Shown here piece after piece: positions 30,609-39,792 of a DNA stretch of 64,000 nucleotides (position 1 is the stretch's first letter; each line of letters begins with the position of its first letter). Origin of the DNA: Hyphomicrobium sp. (GTDB lineage Bacteria > Pseudomonadota > Alphaproteobacteria > Rhizobiales > Hyphomicrobiaceae); the NCBI GenBank assembly GCA_022844105.1, contig JALHMJ010000008.1, positions 1-64,000 of the forward strand, read 5' to 3'. Both the position numbers and the translations under genes were made by a program. The notes below the pieces were generated by a model. The model saw only the letters and a list, made by a program, of their open reading frames with translations, was not told where the DNA came from and ran no database searches.

Positions 30609-30712
30609 AGCCAGCAACCCTTGAGGTCGGTTTAAACAACGGACAAAAAATCGATAAGCCGCGCCCCGCTTTGAGGCGACGCACGAAGATAGTTTAAAAA
30701 TCGTTGCAGCGT

Positions 30713-33196
30713 TCAGATCGGACGGACGAAGCTATCCACGACGCGCTTGCGGCCGCCTGTCTTGAATTCGATGGTCAGCTTGTTGCCATCCACCTCGGCA
30801 ATGCGGCCTTCGCCAAACTTGGCGTGAAACACCCGGTCACCCGCTTTGTAACCCGCACCCTCCGCAGTCGAGGCCGCAACCAGTTGCCCCTCAATCGTCA
30901 CTGGCGCGCGCGACGCCGGAGGTTGCGAATGAGACTGGGCTCGCGCTGCTTGGGCCCGCTGCCATCCAGGTGTTGAATAGGAGGAGCGGAACTGCGGCTG
31001 GGCATCATCGAACCGCGATCGGCCATACGGATTACCGTACAGGCTCGCGGGATTGGCATAGGCGCCGCCGAATGGGCTTTTCATTTCCCGGACCTCGACA
31101 TGCTCGTCAGGCAATTCATCCACGAAACGCGACGGGATGGCCGACTGATACAGGCCCCGTAGCCGGCGGTTTTGCGCAAATGAAATATGCGCTTGCTTGC
31201 GGGCGCGCGTAATGCCGACGTAGGCTAGGCGGCGCTCTTCCTCAAGACCCGCCGACCCTTGTTCATCAAGTGCGCGCTGATGCGGAAACAGCCCTTCCTC
31301 CCAACCCGACAGAAAGACGGTGTCGAATTCGAGCCCCTTTGCGGCGTGCAGCGTCATGATCGACACGCGCTCGCCATCGTTGCCCTTGTCGGCGTCCATC
31401 ACCAGCGAGACATGCTCGAGAAAACCGGCGAGGTTTTCAAAATCATGCATGAAGCGAACGAGTTCCTTCAAGTTGTCCAGCCGGCTTTGTGCTTGCGGGC
31501 TCTTGTCGGTTTGCCACATGGCGGTGTAGCCGCTCTCGTCAAAGATCAGCTCGGCAAGTTCCGTGTGCCGCAATCCGTCGATCTGCGACCGCCAGCGCTC
31601 GAAGGATCGCACGAGTTCGCTCAGCGCCTTGCGCGCCTTGCCCGGCAACTCATCTGTGGTGATGATGCTGCGCGCCGCCTCGAACATCGAAACGCCCGTG
31701 GCTCGCGCCAACTCGTGCACACGCTTCACCGACGTATCGCCAAGTCCGCGCTTGGGCACGTTGACAATGCGCTCGAACTTCAGGTCGTTCGAAGGGTTGG
31801 CGGTGACTTCGAGATAGGCGATGGCGTCCTTGATTTCCTGCCGCTCGTAAAACCGTGGGCCGCCGATCACGCGGTAGGGCAACCCGACGGTAATGAAGCG
31901 ATCTTCCATTGCGCGCATCTGTGCCGAGGCTCGCACCAGAACCGCGATCTGGTTCAGGTTGTGCCGGTCCTTGCGCAGCCGCTCGATCTCGTCGGTGACC
32001 GTGCGCGCCTCTTCCTCATCGTCCCAAACGCCGGTGACGGTGACGAGATTGCCCGGTGCGTCATCGGTGAACAGCGTCTTGCCAAGACGCCCCTTGTTCA
32101 TGGCGATGAGCTGTGACGCCGCGCCGAGGATGTGTCCCGTCGAGCGGTAATTGCGCTCCAGGCGAATGACGGTCGCCCCGGGAAAATCTTTGTCAAAGCG
32201 CAAGATGTTGTCCACCTCCGCGCCGCGCCAGCCATAGATTGACTGATCATCGTCACCGACGCAGCAGATGTTCGGGCAACCCTGCGCCAGCAATCGCAGC
32301 CAGAGATACTGGGCGATGTTGGTGTCCTGATACTCGTCCACCAGGATGAAACGGAACCGGCGGTGATAATCCCCCAGCACGTCGGGATGCTCTTGGAACA
32401 GCCGGATGTTTTCCAACAACAGATCGCCGAAATCGCAGGCGTTGAGTTCCTTCAGCCGCTGCTGATAGGCGGCATACAGCTCGGTTCCCTTGCCGCCCGC
32501 GAACGCCGCGCCTTCGCCTGCGGGAACCTTGAGCGGGGTCAGGCCGCGGTTCTTCCAGCTGTCGATCAGATTGGCAAGTTGCCGCGCCGGCCAGCGATCC
32601 TTGTCGAGCCCCTCGGCCTCGATGACCTGCTTCATCAGCCGCAACTGGTCGTCGGTGTCGAGGATCGTGAACTGGGATTTGAGACCCACAAGCTCGGCAT
32701 GTCGGCGCAAAATCTTGACGCCAATGGAGTGGAACGTCCCAAGCCATGGCATTCCCTCGACGGCGCCGCCGACGAGGTGTCCGATTCGCTCCTTCATCTC
32801 CCGCGCCGCCTTATTGGTGAACGTCACCGCCAGGATTTGCGAGGGGTAGGCACGGCCAGTCGCCAAAATGTGGGAAATGCGCGTCGTGAGCACACGCGTC
32901 TTGCCCGTGCCCGCCCCCGCCAACACGAGGACCGGACCGTCGAGCGCCTCGACGGCGGCGCGCTGTTCTGGATTGAGTGCGGACAGGTATGGGATGTCAG
33001 CCCGCGCCATGGCGCGGGCTGAAATTGACGGCCGCTGGACAGCCGGCGCCTCGGGCAGATCGAAAGGCGGATCATCGCCGCTGTCCGGGGCAGGCCTGCC
33101 GCTGTCTGAGGCGGGCCTGCCGCTGTCCGGGGCGGCCCTGCCGCTGTCCGAGGCCGGACCGTGCAGGTCCCGGCGCGGCTGGGATGGATGTGTCAT
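30713..33196 (-). CDS. uvrD: UvrD/PcrA-type ATP-dependent DNA helicase
   Basis: This superfamily 1A helicase of 827 residues unwinds DNA 3' to 5' in repair and replication restart. Motifs in order are LNPEQRAAVE (Q motif), AGAGTGKTRVL (Walker A), TFTNKAAREMKERI, LVDEYQDTN (Walker B), VGDDDQSIYGWRGA, LERNYRST, MTLHAAKGLEFD and YVGITRARK. The C-terminus ends in a short SH3-like domain (GDRVFHAKFGEGRIAEVDG), as in PcrA/UvrD. The first 50 residues are a low-complexity Ser/Asp/Gly/Pro tail encoded by 21-bp repeats. It is divergent from the AsmA-family gene. Confidence 0.93.
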   Translation of the reverse strand: MTHPSQPRRDLHGPASDSGRAAPDSGRPASDSGRPAPDSGDDPPFDLPEAPAVQRPSISARAMARADIPYLSALNPEQRAAVEALDGPVLVLAGAGTGKTRVLTTRISHILATGRAYPSQILAVTFTNKAAREMKERIGHLVGGAVEGMPWLGTFHSIGVKILRRHAELVGLKSQFTILDTDDQLRLMKQVIEAEGLDKDRWPARQLANLIDSWKNRGLTPLKVPAGEGAAFAGGKGTELYAAYQQRLKELNACDFGDLLLENIRLFQEHPDVLGDYHRRFRFILVDEYQDTNIAQYLWLRLLAQGCPNICCVGDDDQSIYGWRGAEVDNILRFDKDFPGATVIRLERNYRSTGHILGAASQLIAMNKGRLGKTLFTDDAPGNLVTVTGVWDDEEEARTVTDEIERLRKDRHNLNQIAVLVRASAQMRAMEDRFITVGLPYRVIGGPRFYERQEIKDAIAYLEVTANPSNDLKFERIVNVPKRGLGDTSVKRVHELARATGVSMFEAARSIITTDELPGKARKALSELVRSFERWRSQIDGLRHTELAELIFDESGYTAMWQTDKSPQAQSRLDNLKELVRFMHDFENLAGFLEHVSLVMDADKGNDGERVSIMTLHAAKGLEFDTVFLSGWEEGLFPHQRALDEQGSAGLEEERRLAYVGITRARKQAHISFAQNRRLRGLYQSAIPSRFVDELPDEHVEVREMKSPFGGAYANPASLYGNPYGRSRFDDAQPQFRSSYSTPGWQRAQAARAQSHSQPPASRAPVTIEGQLVAASTAEGAGYKAGDRVFHAKFGEGRIAEVDGNKLTIEFKTGGRKRVVDSFVRPI
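33078..33161 (-). repeat. four tandem 21-bp repeats in the helicase 5' end
   Basis: Four copies of a 21-bp unit (first unit CCGCTGTCCGGGGCAGGCCTG on the plus strand at 33078-33098, next at 33099, 33120 and 33141) differ at a few bases. They encode heptads with the core (S/P)DSGR(P/A)A in the N-terminal tail of the helicase. Copy number could vary between strains without breaking the frame. Confidence 0.8.
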
Positions 33197-33523
33197 AAGG
33201 CCGGTATAGCATGCAGGCGGCGGCCGGAATGCGCCCGCGGCGTTCTCCACATGTCCTTCGGCCCGGGTTGATCCCTGCCGCTCCCGATACATGGGGATGC
33301 CCTGCTGCTATTTCGAGGGAGATGCGAGGCTTTTCGGTTCAGCGGCGTATCGGTTTCGGATATGGTCGGCGGCCTCAGTTCGGGCGCGGTTGCGGTTCAA
33401 TAATCCGAATTCGGCCGGACGAAAGCTATCAGCCGCCCGTTGTATGACGGACGCTTCCATCGATTCGGTGCTGCGGACCCTCGAGCGAGGTCGAAGAGCC
33501 CTGGTGCACATAAGACCGAACGC
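33197..33523. other. divergent intergenic region
   Basis: This 327-bp region separates the helicase gene (minus) from the AsmA-family gene (plus). Short frames are open in it but none has a family signature or a ribosome site. A 10-bp palindrome CCGAATTCGG lies at 33405-33414. Promoters for both genes should lie here; I cannot place them with confidence. Confidence 0.4.
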
Positions 33524-36500
33524 ATGAACAACATCCTCGCCTATATCGGTTCGGTTCTGATCGTCGTGCTGGCGGCGATCTTTGCCGTGCCCGCAGCAGT
33601 TGACTGGAACAGTTACCGCGGCGTCTTCGAGGAGGAAGCGTCCCGAATGCTCGGCCGCGAGGTTCGCGTTCAGGGCAATGTCAGCCTGCGCCTGCTGCCA
33701 ACGCCTTACGTCCAGGCGGAGCGGCTTCGCATCGGCGGAGCCGTCGGCGAAGAAACCGGCCGCCCGCTGTTCCGCGCCGAACGGTTCACCATGTGGCTGT
33801 CAATTCCGCCTCTGTTGAAAGGCGTCGTTGAAGCGCGCGACGTCGAGATCGTCAAGCCGGTGCTGGAACTGACCGTCGATGCAGAGGGTGTCACGAGTCT
33901 CGCCAGCCTGAAGGGGTCGCCCGGAAGGCTATCCTTCGTGCCGCAGGACATCGCCTTCCGTTCGGTCAATGTCATCGACGGGAGCCTGGGGTTGACCGGC
34001 CCGAAAGGCACCGAACTGGCCCGCATCGATGGCCTATACGGCGAAGTATCCGCCGATACGATTGAGGGACCGTTCCGGTACCGCGGCACGCTGGTTTGGG
34101 AAGGCGGCCTGCGCGAAGTCCGCCTCAACACCGCCGCCCGCGATCCCAACGGCGACTTGCGGTTCAAGGCATTGGTCACGGTGCCCAGTAACTCAAACTA
34201 CTATTCGCTCGACGGTACCGCTCGCAACATCACCGGAAAAGCCGCGATTGACGGCACTTTGACGGCCCGCATCTCGACCCAAGGATTCGAAGTCAGCCCG
34301 GAACCCGGAGCCGACGCGATCGCCGCCGTACCAGCACCCGCCACGGCGAAAACGGCAGCCTTCTTTGAAATGACGGCCAAGCTCGCGTCCGCCCCTGGCC
34401 GCGTCGATCTCGACGATATCTCGATTGCCCTGCAACAGAACGGGTTGCCGCAACTTATTTCTGGCCGCTCGTCGCTCGCCTGGAGCGATCAGGTCAAGCT
34501 CGACATGCAACTGACCTCCAAGTGGCTCGATCTCGATCAGCTTTCCACCGGAGCATCGGGGACGAACAGCGCCATTCCCCTCGAACTCGCACGCACGCTG
34601 TTCGATCGACTGGTCGATGAACTTCCAGCGACCGTCGACACCGCCATCGCCATTTCCGTCGATCAGGTCGGATTGGGCCAGCAGTCGGTCAGCGGCCTGA
34701 AATTGGAAGCGTCGCGCAGCGGCGGCCCACTGGAACTAAAGAACGTCCGCGCCAGCCTCCCCGGCGGCACCAATCTGGCCCTCGACGGCGTGCTCGACGG
34801 TGCGGACAGGACCCGTTCCTTCACTGGCACCATGGCTCTGTCGGGCCAGAGCTTGACCCGCTTTACAACCTGGGGCTTCGGCGACAACCCATTCAGCCGA
34901 TCGCGCAGCGACGGGCCCTTCGCCATCTCCGGCAACTTGCGGCTCGACGATTCCGCGATCGAATTGACGGATGCGTCGGCAGAAGTCTCCGGCACGCCCA
35001 TCATCGGCGAGGTCAAGCTTGGCCTTGCCGAACCGCGCCGGCTGTCGGTTGCATTGGACGGCGACAAAATAAATCTGGACGACCTGTGGCCCGGCAATCC
35101 GGGTTTGCGCGGGCTACGCGGGCTGCTCATCGGCGGCGCACCCTCGGCGGCCAGCGAGGCCGACAATGTGTTCGGCGGCATTTTCGGCTCCGATGTCGCC
35201 TTCGAAATCAAGGCCGGTCAACTGATCGACGGTGCGCGTAAGCTTGAGAATGTGCACCTCGACGTTGCGCTCCAGAAGGGTGCCTTGACGGTACCTAAAT
35301 TGAAATTTCTTTCGAAAGGCGGCCTTGCTGTCGATCTGGAAGGATCGGCGTCCGACGTGCCCGACAAGACCCGAGGCAGTTTGCGCGGCGTGATCGAGGC
35401 CCCGACCCCCGACGCTGTCCTGGCGCTGTCCGACCTCTTCGATCTGCCGCCCGACATCGAGACCAAGCTGAGCCGATGGTCAGGTCTGACACCCTGGCGC
35501 GTGGCGACGACATTTTCATTCGGGCAGCGGCAAGAAGCGGCTGTGGACGTGACGGTCGACGGAACGCTGCGCGGAGGCCGCATTGTGGCCGAAGCGCGGA
35601 TTGATGCCGCCCGTGGTGACTGGCGCACGGCACCCGCCGATATCATGGCCCAGATCGACACGGCCGACGTTTACGGCTTCCTCGACCAGATGTCCGGGTC
35701 GTCGTCGAATAAATCCGAAGCGCGGCCCGGCAAAGTTTTCGTCAAAGCGGCCGGCAAGGCCGCGGATGGACTGGTGGCGGTAGCCGAACTCAGTGCCGAA
35801 ACGGTCGATCTTGAATTCAACGGCCGGGTGAGGGTGCCCGAGGCCGGTCATTTGACCGCCAAGGGTGACATTCGCGTCGCGGCACAGGATCTCGGCCGCG
35901 TTATGAATTTGGCGGGCTTGTCGATCGGTGCCGGCGCGGGCAGCGTGCCGGTCGCAGGAACGCTGGCCGCCGCTCACGATGGAACCAAGCTCACAATCGC
36001 GAGCCCCGCTCTGAAGATCGGTGACGCATCGGTCTCTGGCGTACTCACGTATACCGGGGTCGCCGATGGCAAGCCGGCCGTCGTCGAAGCGGACCTGTCC
36101 GCCGACAAGGCTTCGCTGCCGGGTCTGCTGAGTGCGCTTTCGGCGGCACCCATTGCAGATGTTCAACCCGTCGTCGAGTTGCCCGCCCTCTCGACCCGCC
36201 GTCGCCGCGCCGATGCCGAAATCGACGTCTCCCTCGCCCCGCCGGCGAAGATCTGGCCCGACCAGTCGTTCAACTTTTCCCCACTCGATGGTGTGACCGG
36301 AACAATCAAGGCCAGTCTGCGCGCCCTATCTCTCGAATCTCGACTGGCCATGAAGGACGCACGCTTCGAGATCGCGTTCGAACCTGGCAAGCTCGATGTG
36401 AGGCGCCTGGAGGGCGCGGTGCTGGGCGGCAAGGCCGAGGCCGCGTTTACGGTCCAGAAACAGTTGGCAGGGGCGTCGCTGGCCGGCAACCTCGACATAT

Positions 36501-37492
36501 TGATATCGAGCAAAGGCCAGGCTGAAAGTGGCGCCGACGAGGCCATCGAAGGTGACGTCGCCTCCCTTGCCGTCGGCTTTGAGGGCCGCGCTCTATCGCT
36601 GGCCGGAATGGTCACTGCGATGACCGGCAAAGGCTCGTTGAGCCTGGGCGACGTGACATTGTCAGGCGTTGCGCCCAAGGCGGTTGCCGACGTGGCCGAT
36701 CAAGCGCTGCAGACGAAGGGGTTGAACAGCGGCGAGCCACTGCAGAACGCTGTGCGCGCTGCCCTGAAGACCACCCGGCTCAAGCTCGGTAAGGTGACGG
36801 TTCCGGTGTCGATCGCCGACGGTGTGATGAGACTGGACCAGGTGCAGGTCGAGACCGCCGAGGGCCGGGCAACTTTCGATACCTTCCTCGATCTCCAGAC
36901 GCTGGCACTCGACAGTTCGTGGCAAATTGAGGCCAAGGCCCTGACGCGCGCGCAGCCGAGCGTCTCGGGTGCCGCGACAGTCGGCGCGGCTGCAGCGGGC
37001 GTTCCCGCACCGGTGGCTGTGTCGCGCACGCTGCTGCCGCCCGTCGCAATCGTCTATGCCGGCCCCCTCGCCGACTTGGAAACGCTCGTGCCCGGTATTG
37101 CAACAGACGCCCTTGAGCGTGAGCTAACCGTCCGCCGCATGGAGCGGGACGTGGACGAGTTGGAGCGCTTGCGCAGGATCGATGAAGATCGCGCACGCAA
37201 GGAACGCGAACGCCAGCAGGCTCTGGACGCCGAACGTCAACGCCAACAGAAAGAGCGCGATGTCGCCCCCGCATCGGGCGCTGCAGCACCGCAGTCGGCG
37301 GCGCCCGCACCGGTGCCGGTCGATGGCGCAGCCAGTATCGATCCCAATGCCGCGGCAGAGTCAGCCGCCGCCAATCCTCTACCCGAGGCCGTTGACGACG
37401 CTGCCCCGGAACGTCCGCGCGTCCAGGCGGCTCCGAAGAAAAAGCCCCCGAAAAGCGGTTGGGAACCATTCCAGATTTCGCCTTATCAGTGA
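33524..37492 (+). CDS. AsmA family protein
   Basis: The 1322-residue protein has one N-terminal membrane anchor (ILAYIGSVLIVVLAAIFAVP). The AsmA N-terminal domain follows (YRGVFEEEASRMLGREVRVQGNVSLRLLPTPYV). A very long beta-rich periplasmic part contains the AsmA_2-type C-terminal region (LDGVTGTIKASLRALSLES, GLNSGEPLQNAVRAALKTT). It ends in a charged coiled segment (RMERDVDELERLRRIDEDRARKERER) and a Pro/Ala tail. AsmA-like proteins form periplasmic bridges involved in lipid transport and outer-membrane homeostasis; the exact role of this one is unknown. It converges with the small gene pair at 37.5 kb, seven bases apart. Confidence 0.88.
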   Translation: MNNILAYIGSVLIVVLAAIFAVPAAVDWNSYRGVFEEEASRMLGREVRVQGNVSLRLLPTPYVQAERLRIGGAVGEETGRPLFRAERFTMWLSIPPLLKGVVEARDVEIVKPVLELTVDAEGVTSLASLKGSPGRLSFVPQDIAFRSVNVIDGSLGLTGPKGTELARIDGLYGEVSADTIEGPFRYRGTLVWEGGLREVRLNTAARDPNGDLRFKALVTVPSNSNYYSLDGTARNITGKAAIDGTLTARISTQGFEVSPEPGADAIAAVPAPATAKTAAFFEMTAKLASAPGRVDLDDISIALQQNGLPQLISGRSSLAWSDQVKLDMQLTSKWLDLDQLSTGASGTNSAIPLELARTLFDRLVDELPATVDTAIAISVDQVGLGQQSVSGLKLEASRSGGPLELKNVRASLPGGTNLALDGVLDGADRTRSFTGTMALSGQSLTRFTTWGFGDNPFSRSRSDGPFAISGNLRLDDSAIELTDASAEVSGTPIIGEVKLGLAEPRRLSVALDGDKINLDDLWPGNPGLRGLRGLLIGGAPSAASEADNVFGGIFGSDVAFEIKAGQLIDGARKLENVHLDVALQKGALTVPKLKFLSKGGLAVDLEGSASDVPDKTRGSLRGVIEAPTPDAVLALSDLFDLPPDIETKLSRWSGLTPWRVATTFSFGQRQEAAVDVTVDGTLRGGRIVAEARIDAARGDWRTAPADIMAQIDTADVYGFLDQMSGSSSNKSEARPGKVFVKAAGKAADGLVAVAELSAETVDLEFNGRVRVPEAGHLTAKGDIRVAAQDLGRVMNLAGLSIGAGAGSVPVAGTLAAAHDGTKLTIASPALKIGDASVSGVLTYTGVADGKPAVVEADLSADKASLPGLLSALSAAPIADVQPVVELPALSTRRRRADAEIDVSLAPPAKIWPDQSFNFSPLDGVTGTIKASLRALSLESRLAMKDARFEIAFEPGKLDVRRLEGAVLGGKAEAAFTVQKQLAGASLAGNLDILISSKGQAESGADEAIEGDVASLAVGFEGRALSLAGMVTAMTGKGSLSLGDVTLSGVAPKAVADVADQALQTKGLNSGEPLQNAVRAALKTTRLKLGKVTVPVSIADGVMRLDQVQVETAEGRATFDTFLDLQTLALDSSWQIEAKALTRAQPSVSGAATVGAAAAGVPAPVAVSRTLLPPVAIVYAGPLADLETLVPGIATDALERELTVRRMERDVDELERLRRIDEDRARKERERQQALDAERQRQQKERDVAPASGAAAPQSAAPAPVPVDGAASIDPNAAAESAAANPLPEAVDDAAPERPRVQAAPKKKPPKSGWEPFQISPYQ

Positions 37493-37499
37493 TCAGCGA

Positions 37500-37748
37500 T
37501 CAATCGCGGTTTCCCCCGTCGTAGCTCTCCGCGGCATGACGGCTGCGAAAATAGGCGAGGATCCACATGCGTACTGATCCCGATAGCCCCCCATTCCCGC
37601 GCGTTTCGTCGATCTCTGCCACAAGAGCCGCCGTCGTTTTGCCTTCCTTCTCCGCTGCCTCCTTGAGCGCGTCCCAGAACGGCTGCTCTAATGAAATGGA
37701 GGTCTGATGACCTCGCAGCGAGAAGGATCGCTTGACCGGCCGCGTCAC
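37500..37748 (-). CDS. ribbon-helix-helix domain protein
   Basis: The 82-residue product has the RHH_4-type layout common in Rhizobiales: KRSFSLRGHQTSISLE (DNA-contacting ribbon), then two helices (FWDALKEAAEKEGKTTAALVAEID) and LSGSVRMWILAYF. The GTG at 37748 overlaps the stop of the DUF4169 gene (GTGA), which argues for this start; an ATG at 37799 would need a 55-bp overlap and adds sequence that looks unrelated. It is probably a small DNA-binding regulator; its target is unknown. Confidence 0.8.
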   Translation of the reverse strand: MTRPVKRSFSLRGHQTSISLEQPFWDALKEAAEKEGKTTAALVAEIDETRGNGGLSGSVRMWILAYFRSRHAAESYDGGNRD

Positions 37749-37987
37749 GAAACGCTGCCAGGGTCCAAATCGTCTTCCGTTTCGCCACTGCGCCGCCATC
37801 CCTCTTTTGGCTGGTCGCGCTCGGCGTTGTCCACGTGTGCATTGTCAAGCGTGCGCTGGGCGTCCTGCGTCTCCCGCTCGGATTTGCTGCGGCCGTGACG
37901 GACGCGATTTTCGTCCGCGCGCCGTTCCTTTTCTGCCCGCTCTTTTGCCTTGCGCACTTTGTTGAGATTGACGATCTCGGCGGTCAT
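37745..37987 (-). CDS. DUF4169 family small protein
   Basis: The 80-residue protein is very charged: EIVNLNKVRKAKERAEKERRADENRVRHG, then Lys/Arg/Glu/Asp-rich sequence to the end. This matches the DUF4169 family, which in Rhizobiales is regularly encoded just upstream of a ribbon-helix-helix gene, as here. The start has GAGG before the ATG. Function is unknown; the basic N-terminal half could bind nucleic acid. Confidence 0.78.
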   Translation of the reverse strand: MTAEIVNLNKVRKAKERAEKERRADENRVRHGRSKSERETQDAQRTLDNAHVDNAERDQPKEGWRRSGETEDDLDPGSVS

Positions 37988-38394
37988 GTGGTCCTCGGAT
38001 ACGGGTGACGTAGATATCGCGCGGGCCGATCATCGCATTCCTGCCGCGATGGAGGTTGGTGACCTGTTGCCTCAGTCATGTCCTCGCTCGCACAAGCTAC
38101 GTACCGCCACGCCCTGCGGTTTTGTCCGGCCGCGATCAGTGCAGTGCAGCAAAGATAAGGGCCATTGAGCAGGAGCGTCAAACCGGATGAGACGTCAGGC
38201 GGACTGGCTGATCGTGTTCGCCCATCGCGTTGAGACCCCAGAAGGATTGCGAACCGTTGCATCCGCGAAAGGGCGGGATGTCATGGCAAACAGCAGATTG
38301 GCCCTCTATTGGCAGAAACGCGATTTTACCAAACGGCAAGCGCTCCGCCATCGACTGCTGCAGAGAAAGGCGCTCCCTCCCGCTTACGACCCCG
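37988..38394. other. intergenic region between DUF4169 and the cfa-like gene
   Basis: About 400 bp with no confident gene. One weak plus-strand frame (38187-38423) is listed separately. No tRNA T-loop, terminator hairpin or repeat was found. The promoter of the DUF4169/RHH pair is expected in its left part. Confidence 0.4.
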
Positions 38395-38423
38395 CTAAAG
38401 CCGTTCCGCTTCGCGCTGCTTGA
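38187..38423 (+). CDS. possible small hypothetical protein
   Basis: A 78-codon plus-strand frame begins with ATG 11 bases after AGGAG. The product (RRQADWLIVFAHRVETPEG ... QKRDFTKRQALRHRLLQRK) is basic, with no signal peptide and no recognised family. Its end overlaps the 3' end of the convergent methyltransferase gene by 29 bp. The frame may be chance; comparison with relatives would decide. Confidence 0.2.
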   Translation: MRRQADWLIVFAHRVETPEGLRTVASAKGRDVMANSRLALYWQKRDFTKRQALRHRLLQRKALPPAYDPAKAVPLRAA

Positions 38424-39633
38424 GTTTGCGGTAGGCTTCAAACAGATAGTCGCGGCGGATCGGGCTCGCATCTCGCTTGCGCGATAGCTGCATGTGAAAA
38501 ACTTCCTGCGCGCCCGTGCGAAACATCATTTCAGCGCTGATCAGATAGAACTCCCACATACGGCAGAAACGCTCGTCGTACATTTCGGCAATGCGCGACC
38601 GGTTGCGTTCGAAGCGCGTGTGCCAGTGCCGCAACGTCATGGCGTAATGCAGCCGGAGAAATTCACAATCTGTCACCCAAAGCCGATTGCGTTCGACCGC
38701 GGGAAACACTTCAGAAAGTGCCGGCGAGTAAGCGCCTGGAAAAATGTACTTGCGCAACCACGGGCTTGCCGTGCTTGGCGGGCTCATGTGTCCAATGGAA
38801 TGTAGCAGCATGACGCCGTCATCGGAGATCAGATCGTTCACCTTGGCGAAAAATTCGTCGTAGCCATGCACGCCGACGTGTTCGAACATGCCGACCGATA
38901 CAATGCGGTCGAACGTCTGTTCGATCTGCCGATAGTCGCGCAACTCAAACCGCACGCGATCTCCGACGCCGGCGGCAATTGCCCGTTCCGTCGCCAGCGC
39001 GTGCTGCTCTTTCGACAGCGTGACGCCGAGAACTTCGACGTCTTCCATCTGGGCGAGGTAAATCGCCAGTCCGCCCCAACCACTACCGATGTCGAGAATT
39101 TTCTGGCCCGGCCGCAGGCTCAGTTTCGATGCAATGAGCCTGCACTTGGCCCGCTGGGCCGCTTCAAGCGTGTCGTCGTCGGTTTCGAAGTAGGCGCAGG
39201 AGTAGAACAGTCCCTCATCGAGAAACAATCGATAGAGCTGGTTCCCGATATCGTAATGGAACGCAATGTTCTGCTGCGCTTTGCCAATGGGATTGGATTG
39301 CTGAAATCGTTTGAGCCGCCGAGAGACGGAGCCGACGGCCCGATGGAACGCCGTTGGTGCGCCCCGCGTCCGATTCTGATTGAGTGAAACGAGGGCCAGA
39401 AACTCCCGCAGTGACGATCCGGGAAAGGAGAGTGTTCCATCCATATATGCTTCGCCGGCCGCCAACTCCGGATTGAAGAACAGCGATTTATACAGTTTCG
39501 AGTCGCCGAGCTGCATGGTGACGGACGGTCCCGGCTCACTGCCGCTGAACACCTGCGTCTGCCCGTCCGCGTCGATGACTTTGAGAACCCCGGCTTGGAT
39601 AAGGTGAGATAAGAGTTTGGAAAGCGGAAACAT
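38395..39633 (-). CDS. cfa: cyclopropane-fatty-acid-synthase-like methyltransferase
   Basis: The enzyme should transfer a methylene group from S-adenosylmethionine to double bonds of membrane phospholipid acyl chains. The 412-residue product has an N-terminal domain (FNPELAAGEAYMDGTLSFPG) and a methyltransferase domain. Visible motifs are FHYDIGNQLYRLFLDEGLFYSCAYF (bicarbonate/lipid region), ILDIGSGWGGLAIYLA (SAM motif I), GMFEHVGVHGYDEFF and YIFPGAYSPALSE. AGGAGG a few bases before the ATG at 39633 fixes the start against an open frame reaching 39723. The symbol is used in the family sense; several paralogues exist in this group. Confidence 0.85.
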   Translation of the reverse strand: MFPLSKLLSHLIQAGVLKVIDADGQTQVFSGSEPGPSVTMQLGDSKLYKSLFFNPELAAGEAYMDGTLSFPGSSLREFLALVSLNQNRTRGAPTAFHRAVGSVSRRLKRFQQSNPIGKAQQNIAFHYDIGNQLYRLFLDEGLFYSCAYFETDDDTLEAAQRAKCRLIASKLSLRPGQKILDIGSGWGGLAIYLAQMEDVEVLGVTLSKEQHALATERAIAAGVGDRVRFELRDYRQIEQTFDRIVSVGMFEHVGVHGYDEFFAKVNDLISDDGVMLLHSIGHMSPPSTASPWLRKYIFPGAYSPALSEVFPAVERNRLWVTDCEFLRLHYAMTLRHWHTRFERNRSRIAEMYDERFCRMWEFYLISAEMMFRTGAQEVFHMQLSRKRDASPIRRDYLFEAYRKLKQREAERL

Positions 39634-39792
39634 GCCCCCTCCTTTTCTTTTTGCAACGTCTGGAAATCGAATTTGACTGACGACCGGACGGCTGTTTCCC
39701 CGCCGCCGCGAAGGTCCGTGCACACCTATGGCATGGCGCGATTATGCAGATGGTGAGTGCATGGATACCTTTCGGGCTGCAGACAAACAGCG

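Noticed and set aside
27374-30624. Long Ser/Pro-rich and Val/Ile-rich open frames on the plus strand opposite the RTX gene
   Set aside because: They mirror the repeated Gly-Asn-Asp codons of the RTX gene, have no ribosome sites, and repeat with its period. They are antisense artefacts.
37984-38262. 92-codon minus-strand frame upstream of DUF4169
   Set aside because: No family, no ribosome site, and low-quality sequence. It overlaps the likely promoter region.
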